Of a DNA stretch of 64,000 bases, positions 9,997 through 18,295 are shown one piece after another. Location of the stretch: positions 1,736,001 through 1,800,000 of the forward strand of contig NZ_WTYH01000001.1 in NCBI RefSeq assembly GCF_009827335.1, in the 5' to 3' direction. The position numbers were made by a program, and so were the translations under genes. The stretch is from Aurantiacibacter arachoides. Lineage in GTDB: Bacteria > Pseudomonadota > Alphaproteobacteria > Sphingomonadales > Sphingomonadaceae. The notes below the pieces were generated by a model, which was given only the letters and a program-made list of their open reading frames with translations, was not told where the DNA came from and did no database searches. Each line of letters begins with the position of its first letter. The stretch's first letter is position 1.

Positions 9997-11018
9997 TGCC
10001 CGGACCCACCCACGTGATGCGCGCCGCCACGCTGGACGACCTCCAGCCGCTTTACGAGATGGCCAAGCTGACCGGCGGCGGATTCACCAACCTGCCGCCC
10101 GATCGCAACTCCCTTGCCCGCAAGCTGGAACGGTCCGACGCCGCCTTTGCCCGCACGGGTGATGACATCGTCCCCGAAACGTTCGTGCTGGTGCTCGAGA
10201 ACGTCGAGACGGGGGCCGTTCGCGGCACCTGCCAGGTGTTCACCGCGGTGGGGCAGGCAGCGCCGTTCTACTCCTACCGCATCACCACGCTCACCCAGCA
10301 TTCGCAGGAGCTGGACCGCATCGTCACCGCCGAAATGCTCAGCCTGACGAATGACCTTGGCGGGTGCAGCGAAGTAGGCGGGTTGTTCCTGCATCCGGGC
10401 GAGCGCGCGGGCGGGCTAGGCCTGTTGCTCGCGCGCAGCCGCTATCTGTTCATCGCCGCGCATCGCCAGCGGTTCGGCGCGCGTATCCTGGCCGAACTTC
10501 GCGGCATTATCGACGAGCGCGGTGGTTCGCCGTTCTGGGACGCGATCGGCGGCAAGTTCTTCGGGATGACGTTTCAGGAGGCGGACGAGTTCAATGCCGT
10601 CCACGGCAACCAGTTCATCGCCGATCTGATGCCCAAGCATCCGGTCTACATCGCCATGCTGGACGAGGCGGCAAAAAGGGTGATCGGCCTGCCCCACCCC
10701 AGTGGCCGTGCGGCCATGCGGATGCTGGAGAACGAGGGCTTCAGCTACCAGAACTACGTCGACATCTTCGACGGCGGGCCGACCATGCTGGCCGCGACCG
10801 ACCGGGTGAAATCCATCGCCGGCGCGCAGTGTGCCACGCTGGACGGCATCGAACTGCCGAAGGGCGAAAAGGCCCTTCTGGCGACCGGCACCATGGCTGA
10901 CTTTCGCTGCTGCTATGGCGCGCGCGAACTGCGCGGAACGGGCCTTGCCATCGATGCGCGGGCGGCGGACGTGCTGCGTGTGGGCAACGGCGATACGGTC
11001 TGGGGTGTGGCGCGATGA
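9996..11018 (+). CDS. astA: arginine N-succinyltransferase
   Basis: AstA transfers succinyl from succinyl-CoA to arginine, the first step of the arginine succinyltransferase catabolic route. The 340-aa product is near the family length (about 344) and carries the family blocks MRAATLDDL, GGGFTNLPPDR, GGCSEVGGLFLHP and the Gly-Asn rich region around FFGMTFQEAD. The ATG at 9996 overlaps the preceding stop. The gene overlaps astB by 4 nt, so the three genes form one unit. Confidence 0.93.
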   Translation: MPGPTHVMRAATLDDLQPLYEMAKLTGGGFTNLPPDRNSLARKLERSDAAFARTGDDIVPETFVLVLENVETGAVRGTCQVFTAVGQAAPFYSYRITTLTQHSQELDRIVTAEMLSLTNDLGGCSEVGGLFLHPGERAGGLGLLLARSRYLFIAAHRQRFGARILAELRGIIDERGGSPFWDAIGGKFFGMTFQEADEFNAVHGNQFIADLMPKHPVYIAMLDEAAKRVIGLPHPSGRAAMRMLENEGFSYQNYVDIFDGGPTMLAATDRVKSIAGAQCATLDGIELPKGEKALLATGTMADFRCCYGARELRGTGLAIDARAADVLRVGNGDTVWGVAR

Positions 11019-12268
11019 CCGCGCTTCAGGAAATCAATTTCGACGGCATCGTCGGGCCGAGCCACAACTACGCCGGCCTCAGCCTGGGCAACCTCGCCGC
11101 GACGAAGAACGCGGGCGCCACCGCCTACCCCCGCGCCGCCGCCTTGCAGGGCCTCGCCAAGATGCGTCGCAACATGGCGGCAGGGCTGGCGCAGGGCTTT
11201 TTCGTCCCACTGCCCCGCCCCGACGCGGGCTGGCTGGAAGCGCTGGCGGTGGACGATGCGACCGATCCCGCGCTGGTGGCAGGCGCATGGTCGGCATCCA
11301 GCATGTGGACCGCCAATGCCGCCACGGTCTCCCCCGCGCCCGATACCGCAGACGGGCGCTGCCACCTTACCGTGGCCAACCTGGTGACCATGCCGCACCG
11401 CAGCCACGAATGGGCCGATACGCTGGCCCAGTTGCGCCTCGCCTTTGCCGACCAGGCACGTTTCGCCGTCCACGGCCCCGTTCCGCCGACATTCGGGGAC
11501 GAGGGCGCGGCCAATCACATGCGCCTTGCCCCCGCGCACGGCGAGCCGGGGCTGGAGGTGTTCGTCTATGGCCGGCCCGGCGGGCGCTTTCCCGCCCGCC
11601 AGCACGAACAGGCCAGTCGCATCGTCGCCCGCCGTCACGGCCTGGACCCCGCGCGCTCCCTGTTCGTGGAGCAATCGGGCGAGGCCATTGCCGCGGGCGC
11701 CTTTCACAACGACGTCGTCGCCGTGGCCAATGAGAGCGTGCTGTTCTGCCACGCGCAGGCCTTTGCCGATCCGGCAGGCACCTACGCCGCGATCCAGGCC
11801 CGCTGTCCGGGAGCGCAGGTGGTGGAGGTGCCGGCCAGCGCGGTAAGCCTTGGCGATGCCATCGCGTCCTACCTCTTCAACGCGCAGCTGCTCACCCCCC
11901 CGTCGGGCGAGATGACGCTGGTGGTGCCGGAAGAGTGCCGGGAGAACGGCGCGGTCTGGACCTGGTTGCAAGCCATGCTGGCAGGCAACGGTCCCATCCG
12001 TCATGTCGAGATGGTCGACGTGCGCCAGTCGATGGCCAACGGCGGCGGGCCTGCCTGTCTGCGCCTGCGCGTGGTGGCCGATCCTGCAACCGTGGACCCG
12101 CGCTTCATGCTGGACGAAGCCAAGGCTGCCCTGATCGAGGAGGTGATCGCCGCGCACTGGCCAGAGAGCATCGCGATCGCGCAGATCGGCGATCCCGCGC
12201 TGGCGCAGGCGGTGCGATCGGCCCGCACCGCGCTGCTCGATGCACTGGATCTCGCCCAACTCGCCTGA
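11015..12268 (+). CDS. astB: N-succinylarginine dihydrolase
   Basis: AstB hydrolyses N-succinylarginine to N-succinylornithine, CO2 and two ammonia, and belongs to the amidinotransferase-fold superfamily. The opening EINFDGIVGPSHNYAGLS is diagnostic. The catalytic Cys-His-Glu set falls in conserved blocks including GDEGAANHMRL, AFHNDVVAVAN and the GGGPACLRLR block near the C-terminus. At 417 aa it is shorter than the E. coli form (447). The later pathway genes astC, astD and astE are not in the window. Confidence 0.93.
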   Translation: MTALQEINFDGIVGPSHNYAGLSLGNLAATKNAGATAYPRAAALQGLAKMRRNMAAGLAQGFFVPLPRPDAGWLEALAVDDATDPALVAGAWSASSMWTANAATVSPAPDTADGRCHLTVANLVTMPHRSHEWADTLAQLRLAFADQARFAVHGPVPPTFGDEGAANHMRLAPAHGEPGLEVFVYGRPGGRFPARQHEQASRIVARRHGLDPARSLFVEQSGEAIAAGAFHNDVVAVANESVLFCHAQAFADPAGTYAAIQARCPGAQVVEVPASAVSLGDAIASYLFNAQLLTPPSGEMTLVVPEECRENGAVWTWLQAMLAGNGPIRHVEMVDVRQSMANGGGPACLRLRVVADPATVDPRFMLDEAKAALIEEVIAAHWPESIAIAQIGDPALAQAVRSARTALLDALDLAQLA

Positions 12269-12284
12269 GGGGCCAACGGGCCCC
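12269..12284 (+). terminator. short hairpin after astB
   Basis: GGGGCC and GGCCCC form a 6-bp stem with a 4-nt loop directly after the astB stop codon. There is no T-run, so terminator activity is uncertain. Confidence 0.3.
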
Positions 12285-12386
12285 TGTCGGACTGCCTTAC
12301 ACTCGCGCCGATCTTAACCATTACCCATGGCGGAACACTGCCGTTGGCACGGCATTTGCTATGGTAAGGGTTAAGAAAGGGCATCG

Positions 12387-12629
12387 ATGTTTCGCAAGAT
12401 AGGCAGGCTGTTCGTCATCAAGACGCGGTGGGAAGCCTTCCTCATAATCTACGCCCTGGCGCTGGGTGCCTGCGCGCGCGGCGTGCATTATATCGAGCAG
12501 TATCCCGGCTGGGGCGGCTATGCCCTGTTCTTCGCCTGCACCGGCGCTGTCTTCCTGGCGGGAGCAAAGATCCTCGATTGCCTGAAATACGAGGCAGCCG
12601 CGCGCAAGAACGCCACGCTATCCGAATAA
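12387..12629 (+). CDS. small two-helix membrane protein of unknown function
   Basis: This 80-aa protein has a short basic N-terminus (MFRKIGRLFVIKTRWE) followed by two hydrophobic segments (AFLIIYALALGACA and GYALFFACTGAVFLAGAKIL) and a polar tail. It is probably an inner-membrane hairpin. The ATG at 12387 has GGG-type purines about 8 nt upstream. I do not recognise a named family, and the neighbours (astB upstream, ssrA downstream on the other strand) give no clue. Codon choice is like the surrounding genes, so it is likely real. Confidence 0.65.
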   Translation: MFRKIGRLFVIKTRWEAFLIIYALALGACARGVHYIEQYPGWGGYALFFACTGAVFLAGAKILDCLKYEAAARKNATLSE

Positions 12630-12642
12630 ATGCAGGGAAGGT

Positions 12643-12982
12643 GGGGGTTTCTGTTGCTAGCTACCCCCGGAGCCCCGGAATCCGTTCTGTTGCCCGGTCG
12701 GTCCAACCGCGCTTAAGCCTTGTAACCTTGGTCCGTTAGGACGTGGAGTTACGCAGCGAGAGCGAGTGCTTCGTTATCGTTGGCACTTGTGTGTTTTGAA
12801 CAGTTTTGCGGGATACTCAGCCCGAGCAAAAACGCCGTCTTTCAGCACACGTCGATCCTAGTTCGGCCCCGTCATAAACCGCCACTTTCGCGGCGGGTTG
12901 TGGTGGAGCCGCCGGGTACTGCCCCCGGGTCCGTTGTACCTATGTCACGGCGCCGTTTATCGCCATATCCGGTCGAAACCGG
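12643..12982 (-). ncRNA. ssrA: permuted two-piece tmRNA (ssrA)
   Basis: The order is acceptor piece first, coding piece second, as in alphaproteobacteria. The acceptor end reads CGGCTCC-ACCA, with its 3' terminus at 12901, preceded by a T-arm CCGGG-GGCAGTA-CCCGG. The coding piece begins at 12870 with GGGGCCG, which pairs over 7 bp (one G-U) with CGGCTCC to rebuild the tRNA-like acceptor stem. The tag frame at 12749-12784 encodes ANDNEALALAA and a stop. Bases 12871-12900 are the spacer cut out during processing. A GGGGG/CCCCC hairpin at 12643-12668 marks the likely 3' end; both outer ends are approximate. The molecule rescues stalled ribosomes with SmpB. Confidence 0.92.
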
Positions 12983-12989
12983 CACCCCC

Positions 12990-13017
12990 CATATAGCGCG
13001 TCGTGGATGAATGTGAA
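12990..13017 (-). promoter_or_regulatory. probable sigma-70 promoter of ssrA
   Basis: On the minus strand TTCACA (13012-13017) and TATATG (12990-12995) are separated by 16 nt. Transcription would start near 12983, just ahead of a CCGGT-TTCG-ACCGG hairpin that opens the precursor RNA. The prediction rests on box similarity and position only. Confidence 0.4.
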
Positions 13018-13022
13018 GTGGA

Positions 13023-13529
13023 TCAGCGCAGCGGTGTCTCACCCGTTGGCCGGGCGGTATCTGCGACCACGCCATCACGGCGCAGTTCCGCCAGGATTTT
13101 CTTCAGCACGTCGAGCTCGGGATTGGTGGGCACGTCGTCGTTGGTCGAGCTGTCCTCGGTCTGTGCGGCCTTGCGCTGCATTTCCTCGGTCACCTTGTTG
13201 ACACTGCGCACAAGCAGGAAAAGCGCAAAGGCGACGATGAGGAAATTTATGACCGCGGTCATCAGCGCGCCGTAGCCGATCATCGCCACGCCCGCTTCTT
13301 TCAACTGTTCGTAATTCGTCAGCGATCCTTCGTATCCCGCGGGAACGTCGCCCAGCCGGATGAACCAGTTGGAGAAGTCGATATCGCCGAAGATCGCACC
13401 GATGAGCGGCATGATCACCCCATCGGTCAACTGGGTGACGATGCCGCTGAAGGCCGCGCCGATTACCACGCCCACGGCCAGATCGATCACGTTGCCGCGC
13501 GCGATGAATTTCTTGAATTCCTTGAACAT
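13023..13529 (-). CDS. mscL: large-conductance mechanosensitive channel
   Basis: MscL is a homopentameric inner-membrane channel that opens at high membrane tension to release solutes under osmotic downshock. The 168-aa product shows the amphipathic start MFKEFKKFIARGNVIDLAVG, TM1 (VGVVIGAAFSGIVTQLT), a periplasmic loop, TM2 (ALMTAVINFLIVAFALFLLV) and the C-terminal cytoplasmic helix bundle. The C-terminal part has a longer polar linker (AAQTEDSSTNDDVPTNPE) than E. coli MscL (136 aa). The ATG at 13529 matches the family start. Confidence 0.96.
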   Translation of the reverse strand: MFKEFKKFIARGNVIDLAVGVVIGAAFSGIVTQLTDGVIMPLIGAIFGDIDFSNWFIRLGDVPAGYEGSLTNYEQLKEAGVAMIGYGALMTAVINFLIVAFALFLLVRSVNKVTEEMQRKAAQTEDSSTNDDVPTNPELDVLKKILAELRRDGVVADTARPTGETPLR

Positions 13530-13674
13530 CGATTTCGTCCCCTGCACTCTGGCGATCCGCGCCTTTCATGGTGCAGGGACACGGTGCGTGGCAAGAGCGC
13601 GGATCGACTTGCAACCGCACCTTGCCGTGCTATATCCGCAATACACCTCGAACGGGGAATGGAGGATCAGTCGC

Positions 13675-14349
13675 ATGTTCAAACGTCTTGCCCAGCTCGC
13701 AACCCTCGCCATCGGCAGCCTTGCACTTGCCTCCTGCGGGATCAATTCCGTGCCCGAAAAGGAAGAGGCCGCCAGGGCGCAGTGGGGCAACGTCGAATCG
13801 GCGCTGCAACGCCGTGCGGACATCATCCCCAACCTGGTGTCCACCGTGCAGGCCGCCGCGGTATCCGAACAGAACATCCTCACCGGCGTGATCGAGGCGC
13901 GTTCGCGCGCCACCTCGATCAACATCACCACCGATGACCTGTCGAACCCCGAGGAATTCCAGCGTTTCCAGGATGCGCAGAACCAGCTGACGCAGGCGCT
14001 CGGCCAGTTGCGCACCATCGTGGAGGCCTATCCCGACCTGCAGAGCAACGCCCGCTTCGCGGACCTGATGGTCGAGATCGAACAGTCGAACAACATGATC
14101 AACACCGAGGTCGGCCGCTACAACGAGGCGGCGCGCGACTATAACACGGAAATCCGCACCTTCCCCTCTACCATCGGCGCCAACGTGATCCACGGGTCAG
14201 AGCCGATGGAGTATTTCGAAGCCGCCGAGGGCGCGAGCGAGAACCCGGAGGTCGAGTTCAACAGCATCAATCCGGCCGGCGGCAACGCCCGGGCCCCTGC
14301 CGCCACCAACGACAACATGACCGGGGACCGCGCCGCGGCCGCGAATTGA
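13675..14349 (+). CDS. lemA: LemA family lipoprotein
   Basis: The 224-aa product has a signal sequence ending in a lipobox (SLALASC, Cys20). Next comes the long helical LemA domain: VESALQRRADIIPNLVSTV and a later EQSNNMINTEVGRYNEAARDYN. The C-terminal tail is low-complexity (Ala/Asn/Pro). GGAGG lies 10 nt before the ATG. LemA proteins are membrane-associated helical bundles of unclear role and are often encoded next to TPM-domain proteins, as here; the pair probably acts at the cell envelope. Confidence 0.88.
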   Translation: MFKRLAQLATLAIGSLALASCGINSVPEKEEAARAQWGNVESALQRRADIIPNLVSTVQAAAVSEQNILTGVIEARSRATSINITTDDLSNPEEFQRFQDAQNQLTQALGQLRTIVEAYPDLQSNARFADLMVEIEQSNNMINTEVGRYNEAARDYNTEIRTFPSTIGANVIHGSEPMEYFEAAEGASENPEVEFNSINPAGGNARAPAATNDNMTGDRAAAAN

Positions 14350-14378
14350 TCGCGGGGCGCCCCGTCGGAGTGATGACC

Positions 14379-15233
14379 ATGAGCAGGCTATTAGCCATGC
14401 TCGGCGCGCTGATGCTGCTGGCGTTCGCCCAAGGCGCGTCGGCACAGCGGTACGACCTGCCGCCGGTGCCGGAATGCCCGGTCTATGACGGGGCGAACAT
14501 CCTCTCGGCCGAGACCGAGGCGACGCTCGATGAGCGGCTTCGCGACTACAACCGCGAGACGGGCAATGCCATCATCGTCGCCACGGTGCCCTCGCTGGAT
14601 GGCGCGGAGATCGAGCCCTATGCCACCGCGCTTTATGCCGACTGGGGCATTGGCGGGGCGCAGCGCGATACCGGATTGCTGCTGCTCGTTGCACCTAACG
14701 AAAAGCGGGTACGTATCGAGGTTGGCTACGGTCTCCATCCGTGGTTCGGCGGCATCATGGGCGGGCGCGTCATCAACGACGTCATCACGCCGCGCTTCAA
14801 GGCGGGCGACTTCGATGGTGGGGTGACGCAGGGCGTCGACGCCATCCTCGCCCATCTCGCCACCAGTCCCGAGGACGCCGTTGCCATCGAGGAAGCGGCG
14901 CAGGCCGCTGCCGAGCAGGAACGGCAGTCCGACGGCGGCTTCCCCATCGGCACGCTGATCTGGTTCGGCTTCATCGCCTTTTTCTTCATCCTGCCTATGC
15001 TGCGCGGGGGCGGTCGCGGACGGCGGCGGCGGTATGGCGTTGGCAGCGCGGTGGGCGACATCGTGCTGTGGGAAGCGGGCAAGGCCATTGCCCGCGGGTT
15101 CGACGGTGACGGCGGTGGTTTTGGGGGCGGCGGCTTCGGCGGTGGCGGAGGCTTTGGCGGCGGCGGGGGCGGCGGTTTCGGCGGCTTTGGCGGCGGCATG
15201 TCAGGGGGCGGTGGCGCCTCGGGGGGCTGGTAG
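14379..15233 (+). CDS. TPM-domain envelope protein with Gly-rich tail (YgcG type)
   Basis: The 284-aa product has a signal peptide (MLLAFAQGASAQ), a TPM domain (about residues 30-165, PVYDGANILSAETEATLDERL ... VRIEVGYGL), one transmembrane helix (LIWFGFIAFFFILPML, about 195-210) and a C-terminal tail of about 40 residues rich in GGGFGG repeats. This is the YgcG/TPM_phosphatase layout. TPM domains in plants support photosystem II repair; bacterial roles are unknown. The ATG at 14379 was chosen for its GGAG about 8 nt upstream; an ATG at 14373 is also in frame. Confidence 0.85.
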   Translation: MSRLLAMLGALMLLAFAQGASAQRYDLPPVPECPVYDGANILSAETEATLDERLRDYNRETGNAIIVATVPSLDGAEIEPYATALYADWGIGGAQRDTGLLLLVAPNEKRVRIEVGYGLHPWFGGIMGGRVINDVITPRFKAGDFDGGVTQGVDAILAHLATSPEDAVAIEEAAQAAAEQERQSDGGFPIGTLIWFGFIAFFFILPMLRGGGRGRRRRYGVGSAVGDIVLWEAGKAIARGFDGDGGGFGGGGFGGGGGFGGGGGGGFGGFGGGMSGGGGASGGW

Positions 15234-15908
15234 ATGGGCTATCTGACAGAAGCGCAGCACCGGATCGTTTCCGAGGCGGTCGCCGAGGCCGAGATGACGA
15301 CCAGCGGCGAGATCGTGCCGGTTATCGCCGATCGTTCGGATGGCTACACCGATGTCGTGCTGGTTTGGGCGGCGGCGCTGGCCTTTACCGGCATGAGCCT
15401 GTTCGCCGCCTTTCCCGAGGTGTTCCTGGGCATGGTCGACGCGCTTTCCGGCGGCTGGGGCAGCGACCACGGCGCGGGTGAGATCGTCGCATGGGCGGTT
15501 GGCCTGGGCCTGCTGATTTTCGTCGTCACCTGGCTGCTGCTGAGCTGGCCGCCCTTGCGCTTCGTGTTCGTGCCCGGCCCGGTCAAGCGCCAGCGCGTGT
15601 TCGAGCGCGCGGTGCGGCATTTCAAGGTCGGCGCAGAAGGGCGCACGCGGGGCAAGACCGGCGTCCTGATCTACCTTTCCATGCGCGAACACCGTGCCGA
15701 GATCGTGGCCGACGATTCCATCACCGACAAGGTCCCCGCCGAAGTCTGGGGGGAGGCGATGGCGGACATGCTGGCCGAGGTGCGCCAGGGCCGCGTGTCG
15801 GAAGGGATCGCCGCAGGCGTGCGCGACGTCGGCAAGGTGCTGAGCCCCCATTTTCCGCGCGGCGGAGACGACCAGAACGAACTGCCCGATCGCTTGATCG
15901 AGGTCTGA
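15234..15908 (+). CDS. second TPM-domain membrane protein
   Basis: This 224-aa gene starts on the base after the previous stop (TAG-ATG), so the two TPM genes are almost certainly co-translated. It has an N-terminal TPM-like segment (LTEAQHRIVSEAVAEAE ... SGEIVPVIADRSDGY), two transmembrane helices (VVLVWAAALAFTGMSLFAAF and IVAWAVGLGLLIFVVTWLLL) and a cytoplasmic C-terminal part with KTGVLIYLSMREHRAEIVADD. There is no signal peptide. With lemA and the Gly-rich TPM gene it makes a three-gene envelope cassette. Confidence 0.82.
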   Translation: MGYLTEAQHRIVSEAVAEAEMTTSGEIVPVIADRSDGYTDVVLVWAAALAFTGMSLFAAFPEVFLGMVDALSGGWGSDHGAGEIVAWAVGLGLLIFVVTWLLLSWPPLRFVFVPGPVKRQRVFERAVRHFKVGAEGRTRGKTGVLIYLSMREHRAEIVADDSITDKVPAEVWGEAMADMLAEVRQGRVSEGIAAGVRDVGKVLSPHFPRGGDDQNELPDRLIEV

Positions 15909-15930
15909 GGGTCCGATACCCCTGCCGCGC

Positions 15931-16488
15931 ATGAGCGCGCCCGATTCATCCCCGCCCCTCGAAGCCGTTTTGCCCGAAGAGACCTGTTGGGAAGGCCGCT
16001 TCATCGTCGCCAAGCGGCGCGGCAAGTGGGAATACGCCAGTCGCGCGCGCAATATTCGCGCCGCTGTGATCCTGGCGGTGGACGAGGGGGACGTGTTGCT
16101 GGTGGAACAGTTCCGCGTGCCGCTGGGCAAGCGCTGCCTCGAATTGCCTGCCGGCCTCATCGGTGACGATGACGGCGGCGCGCATGACGACCCGCTCTCC
16201 GCCGCGAAACGCGAACTGGCGGAGGAAACGGGCTACGCCGCCGATCACTGGGAAGACGTGGGCGAGTTCTGTTCCTCCCCCGGCATGGTCGCCGAAAGCT
16301 TCACGCTGGTAAAGGCCAGCGGTCTCGCGCAGATCGGCAGCGGCGGCGGCATCGACGGCGAGGACATCACCGTCCACCGGGTTCGACTGGCCGACGTCGC
16401 GCGCACGGTCGCCGATTTCCGCGCGGGCGGCGGCGCGATAGACGCCAAGGTGCTGTTGTTGCTCGCACCGGGACTGCTGGGCGCGTGA
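15931..16488 (+). CDS. NUDIX hydrolase, ADP-ribose pyrophosphatase type
   Basis: The 185-aa protein has the NUDIX box spread over GLIGDDDGG...AAKRELAEETGY (REL-EE-G core), here with a short Asp/Gly insertion between the opening glycine and the helix. The N-terminal half resembles ADP-ribose pyrophosphatases (RNIRAAVILAVDEGDVLLVEQFRVPLG). It probably hydrolyses a nucleoside diphosphate linked to another moiety, using Mg2+ bound by the box glutamates. The 3' end overlaps the next gene by 4 nt. Confidence 0.88.
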   Translation: MSAPDSSPPLEAVLPEETCWEGRFIVAKRRGKWEYASRARNIRAAVILAVDEGDVLLVEQFRVPLGKRCLELPAGLIGDDDGGAHDDPLSAAKRELAEETGYAADHWEDVGEFCSSPGMVAESFTLVKASGLAQIGSGGGIDGEDITVHRVRLADVARTVADFRAGGGAIDAKVLLLLAPGLLGA

Positions 16489-17444
16489 CGCTCAAGGTGA
16501 TCCTCACCCGCCGCTGGCCCACGGCGGTGGAGCGCGCGCTTGGTGAGCGGTTCGATGTGGTGCTGCGCTCTGGCGACAGGCCCATGGCGCAAGGCGAACT
16601 GGCGGGGGCGATGGGCGAATGCGACGTGCTGTGCCCGACCGTGTCCGACCGCATCGATGCCGACATCATCGCCGGTGGCACGCGTTGCCGGCTCATCGCC
16701 AATTACGGCGTGGGGTTCGATCATATCGACCTGGCAGCCGCCAGGGCCCGAGACATCGCCGTCACCAACACGCCCGGCGTGCTGACCGATGCCACCGCCG
16801 ACCTCGCCCTGACGCTGATCCTGATGTGCGCGCGCCGCGCGGGCGAAGGCGAGCGCGAGGTGCGGCGCGGCGACTGGAGCGGCTGGCGACCAACGCACAT
16901 GATCGGCAGCGCGCTGAAGGACAAGGTTCTGGGCGTGGTCGGCTTCGGACGGATCGGACAGGCCGTGGCCAGGCGCGCGCGATACGGCTTCGGGATGCGG
17001 ATCGCCTACCACGCGCGCCACGCCAGCGATGCGGCGAACGCGCTGGACGCGCAGTTCTGCCCTAATGTTACCGATCTGCTCGCGATGTCGGATGTCGTCT
17101 CGCTCCACGTACCCGGCGGCGCGGCAACGGCGAACCTGATCGACGCGGGCGCCGTGGCGGCGATGAAGCGGGGCAGTTTCCTCATCAACACCGCGCGCGG
17201 CGGGGTGGTCGATCACGACGCCCTGGCCGAGGGGTTGCGAAGCGGCCACCTCGCCGGCGCGGGCCTCGATGTCTATCCGCAGGAGCCACTGGTGCCCCCT
17301 GCCCTCCTCGCGCTGGAGAACGTCGTCCTCCTGCCGCACCTCGGCAGCGCCACGGCAGAAACGCGCGAGGCGATGGGAATGCGGGCGCTCGCCAACATCG
17401 CGGCCTTTGCCGGGGGCGCACCGCTGCCGGATCGTGTGGCTTGA
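16485..17444 (+). CDS. D-2-hydroxyacid dehydrogenase (glyoxylate/hydroxypyruvate reductase)
   Basis: The 319-aa product has the NAD(P)-binding Rossmann motif VVGFGRIGQAVARR, the substrate-side NYGVGFDHID and TNTPGVLTDATADL, the catalytic arginine in LINTARGGVVD and the catalytic histidine in VLLPHLGSAT. A GTG start at 16485 overlaps the NUDIX stop. The next gene is glycerate kinase, with a 4-nt overlap, so reduction of hydroxypyruvate to D-glycerate followed by phosphorylation is the likely job. Glyoxylate would be an alternative substrate. Confidence 0.9.
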   Translation: MTLKVILTRRWPTAVERALGERFDVVLRSGDRPMAQGELAGAMGECDVLCPTVSDRIDADIIAGGTRCRLIANYGVGFDHIDLAAARARDIAVTNTPGVLTDATADLALTLILMCARRAGEGEREVRRGDWSGWRPTHMIGSALKDKVLGVVGFGRIGQAVARRARYGFGMRIAYHARHASDAANALDAQFCPNVTDLLAMSDVVSLHVPGGAATANLIDAGAVAAMKRGSFLINTARGGVVDHDALAEGLRSGHLAGAGLDVYPQEPLVPPALLALENVVLLPHLGSATAETREAMGMRALANIAAFAGGAPLPDRVA

Positions 17445-18295
17445 CCGACGCCGGCGATCCTGTGGCGGCCCTGATCGCCGCCGAAGGTCTGCCGCACGAC
17501 TATGCCGAGGTGGTAGCCCGGGACTGGCAGCCGCTCGCCACCCTGATTGCCCGGCGGGCCGCAGGGCGCACGCCGTTGATCGTTGGCATCAACGGCGCGC
17601 AGGGATCGGGCAAGACGACGCTGTGCCGCTTCCTGGAACTGCTGCTGAAGCGCCGCGGGCTGCGCGCCGTCACGCTGTCGATCGACGACCTCTATCTGCC
17701 GCGGGCGGAGCGGGTGCAGCTGGCCGAGCAGGTCCACCCGCTGTTCGCCACGCGCGGCGTGCCCGGCACCCATTCGCCGGCGCTTGGCATGGCGGTGATC
17801 GAGGCCGTGCTGGCCGGGCGCGCGTTCACCCTCCCCCGGTTCGACAAGGCGATGGACGACCGCGCACCCGGTGGGACAAACATCACCGGCCCCGTTGACG
17901 TGCTTCTGTTCGAAGGCTGGTGCGTGGGCGCATCGCCGCAGGAAGACGCCGCGCTGGCCAAGCCCGTCAACGCGCTGGAGGCCGAACACGATGCAGACGG
18001 CACCTGGCGTCGTCTCGTCAACCTGTTCCTGCGCGAGGATTATGCACGCCTCTTCGCGCAGGTCGACATGCTGGTGATGCTGCAAGTCGGCAGCTTTGCC
18101 GACGTCCGCCGCAACCGCGCCCTGCAGGAGGACAAGCTGCGCGCCGGCCAGCCGGACGCGCCGGGCATCATGGCCCCGGAACAGGTGGAACGCTTCCTCG
18201 ACCATTACGAACGGCTGACCCTGCACATGGCTGCCGACCTGCCCGCGCGCGCCGACGTGGTCATCCCCATCGGCCCCGACCAGCGCCCGCTGTGA
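17441..18295 (+). CDS. D-glycerate 3-kinase, plant-type
   Basis: The 284-aa product is a P-loop kinase (GINGAQGSGKTT near residue 50, SIDDLYLPRAER, and GPVDVLLFEGWCVGA) resembling uridine/pantothenate kinases, the pattern of plant GLYK-type glycerate 3-kinases. It would convert D-glycerate from the upstream reductase to 3-phosphoglycerate and feed carbon into glycolysis and serine metabolism. The start is a TTG (17441) inside a TTGA overlap with the previous stop, so translation is probably coupled. Confidence 0.85.
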   Translation: MTDAGDPVAALIAAEGLPHDYAEVVARDWQPLATLIARRAAGRTPLIVGINGAQGSGKTTLCRFLELLLKRRGLRAVTLSIDDLYLPRAERVQLAEQVHPLFATRGVPGTHSPALGMAVIEAVLAGRAFTLPRFDKAMDDRAPGGTNITGPVDVLLFEGWCVGASPQEDAALAKPVNALEAEHDADGTWRRLVNLFLREDYARLFAQVDMLVMLQVGSFADVRRNRALQEDKLRAGQPDAPGIMAPEQVERFLDHYERLTLHMAADLPARADVVIPIGPDQRPL

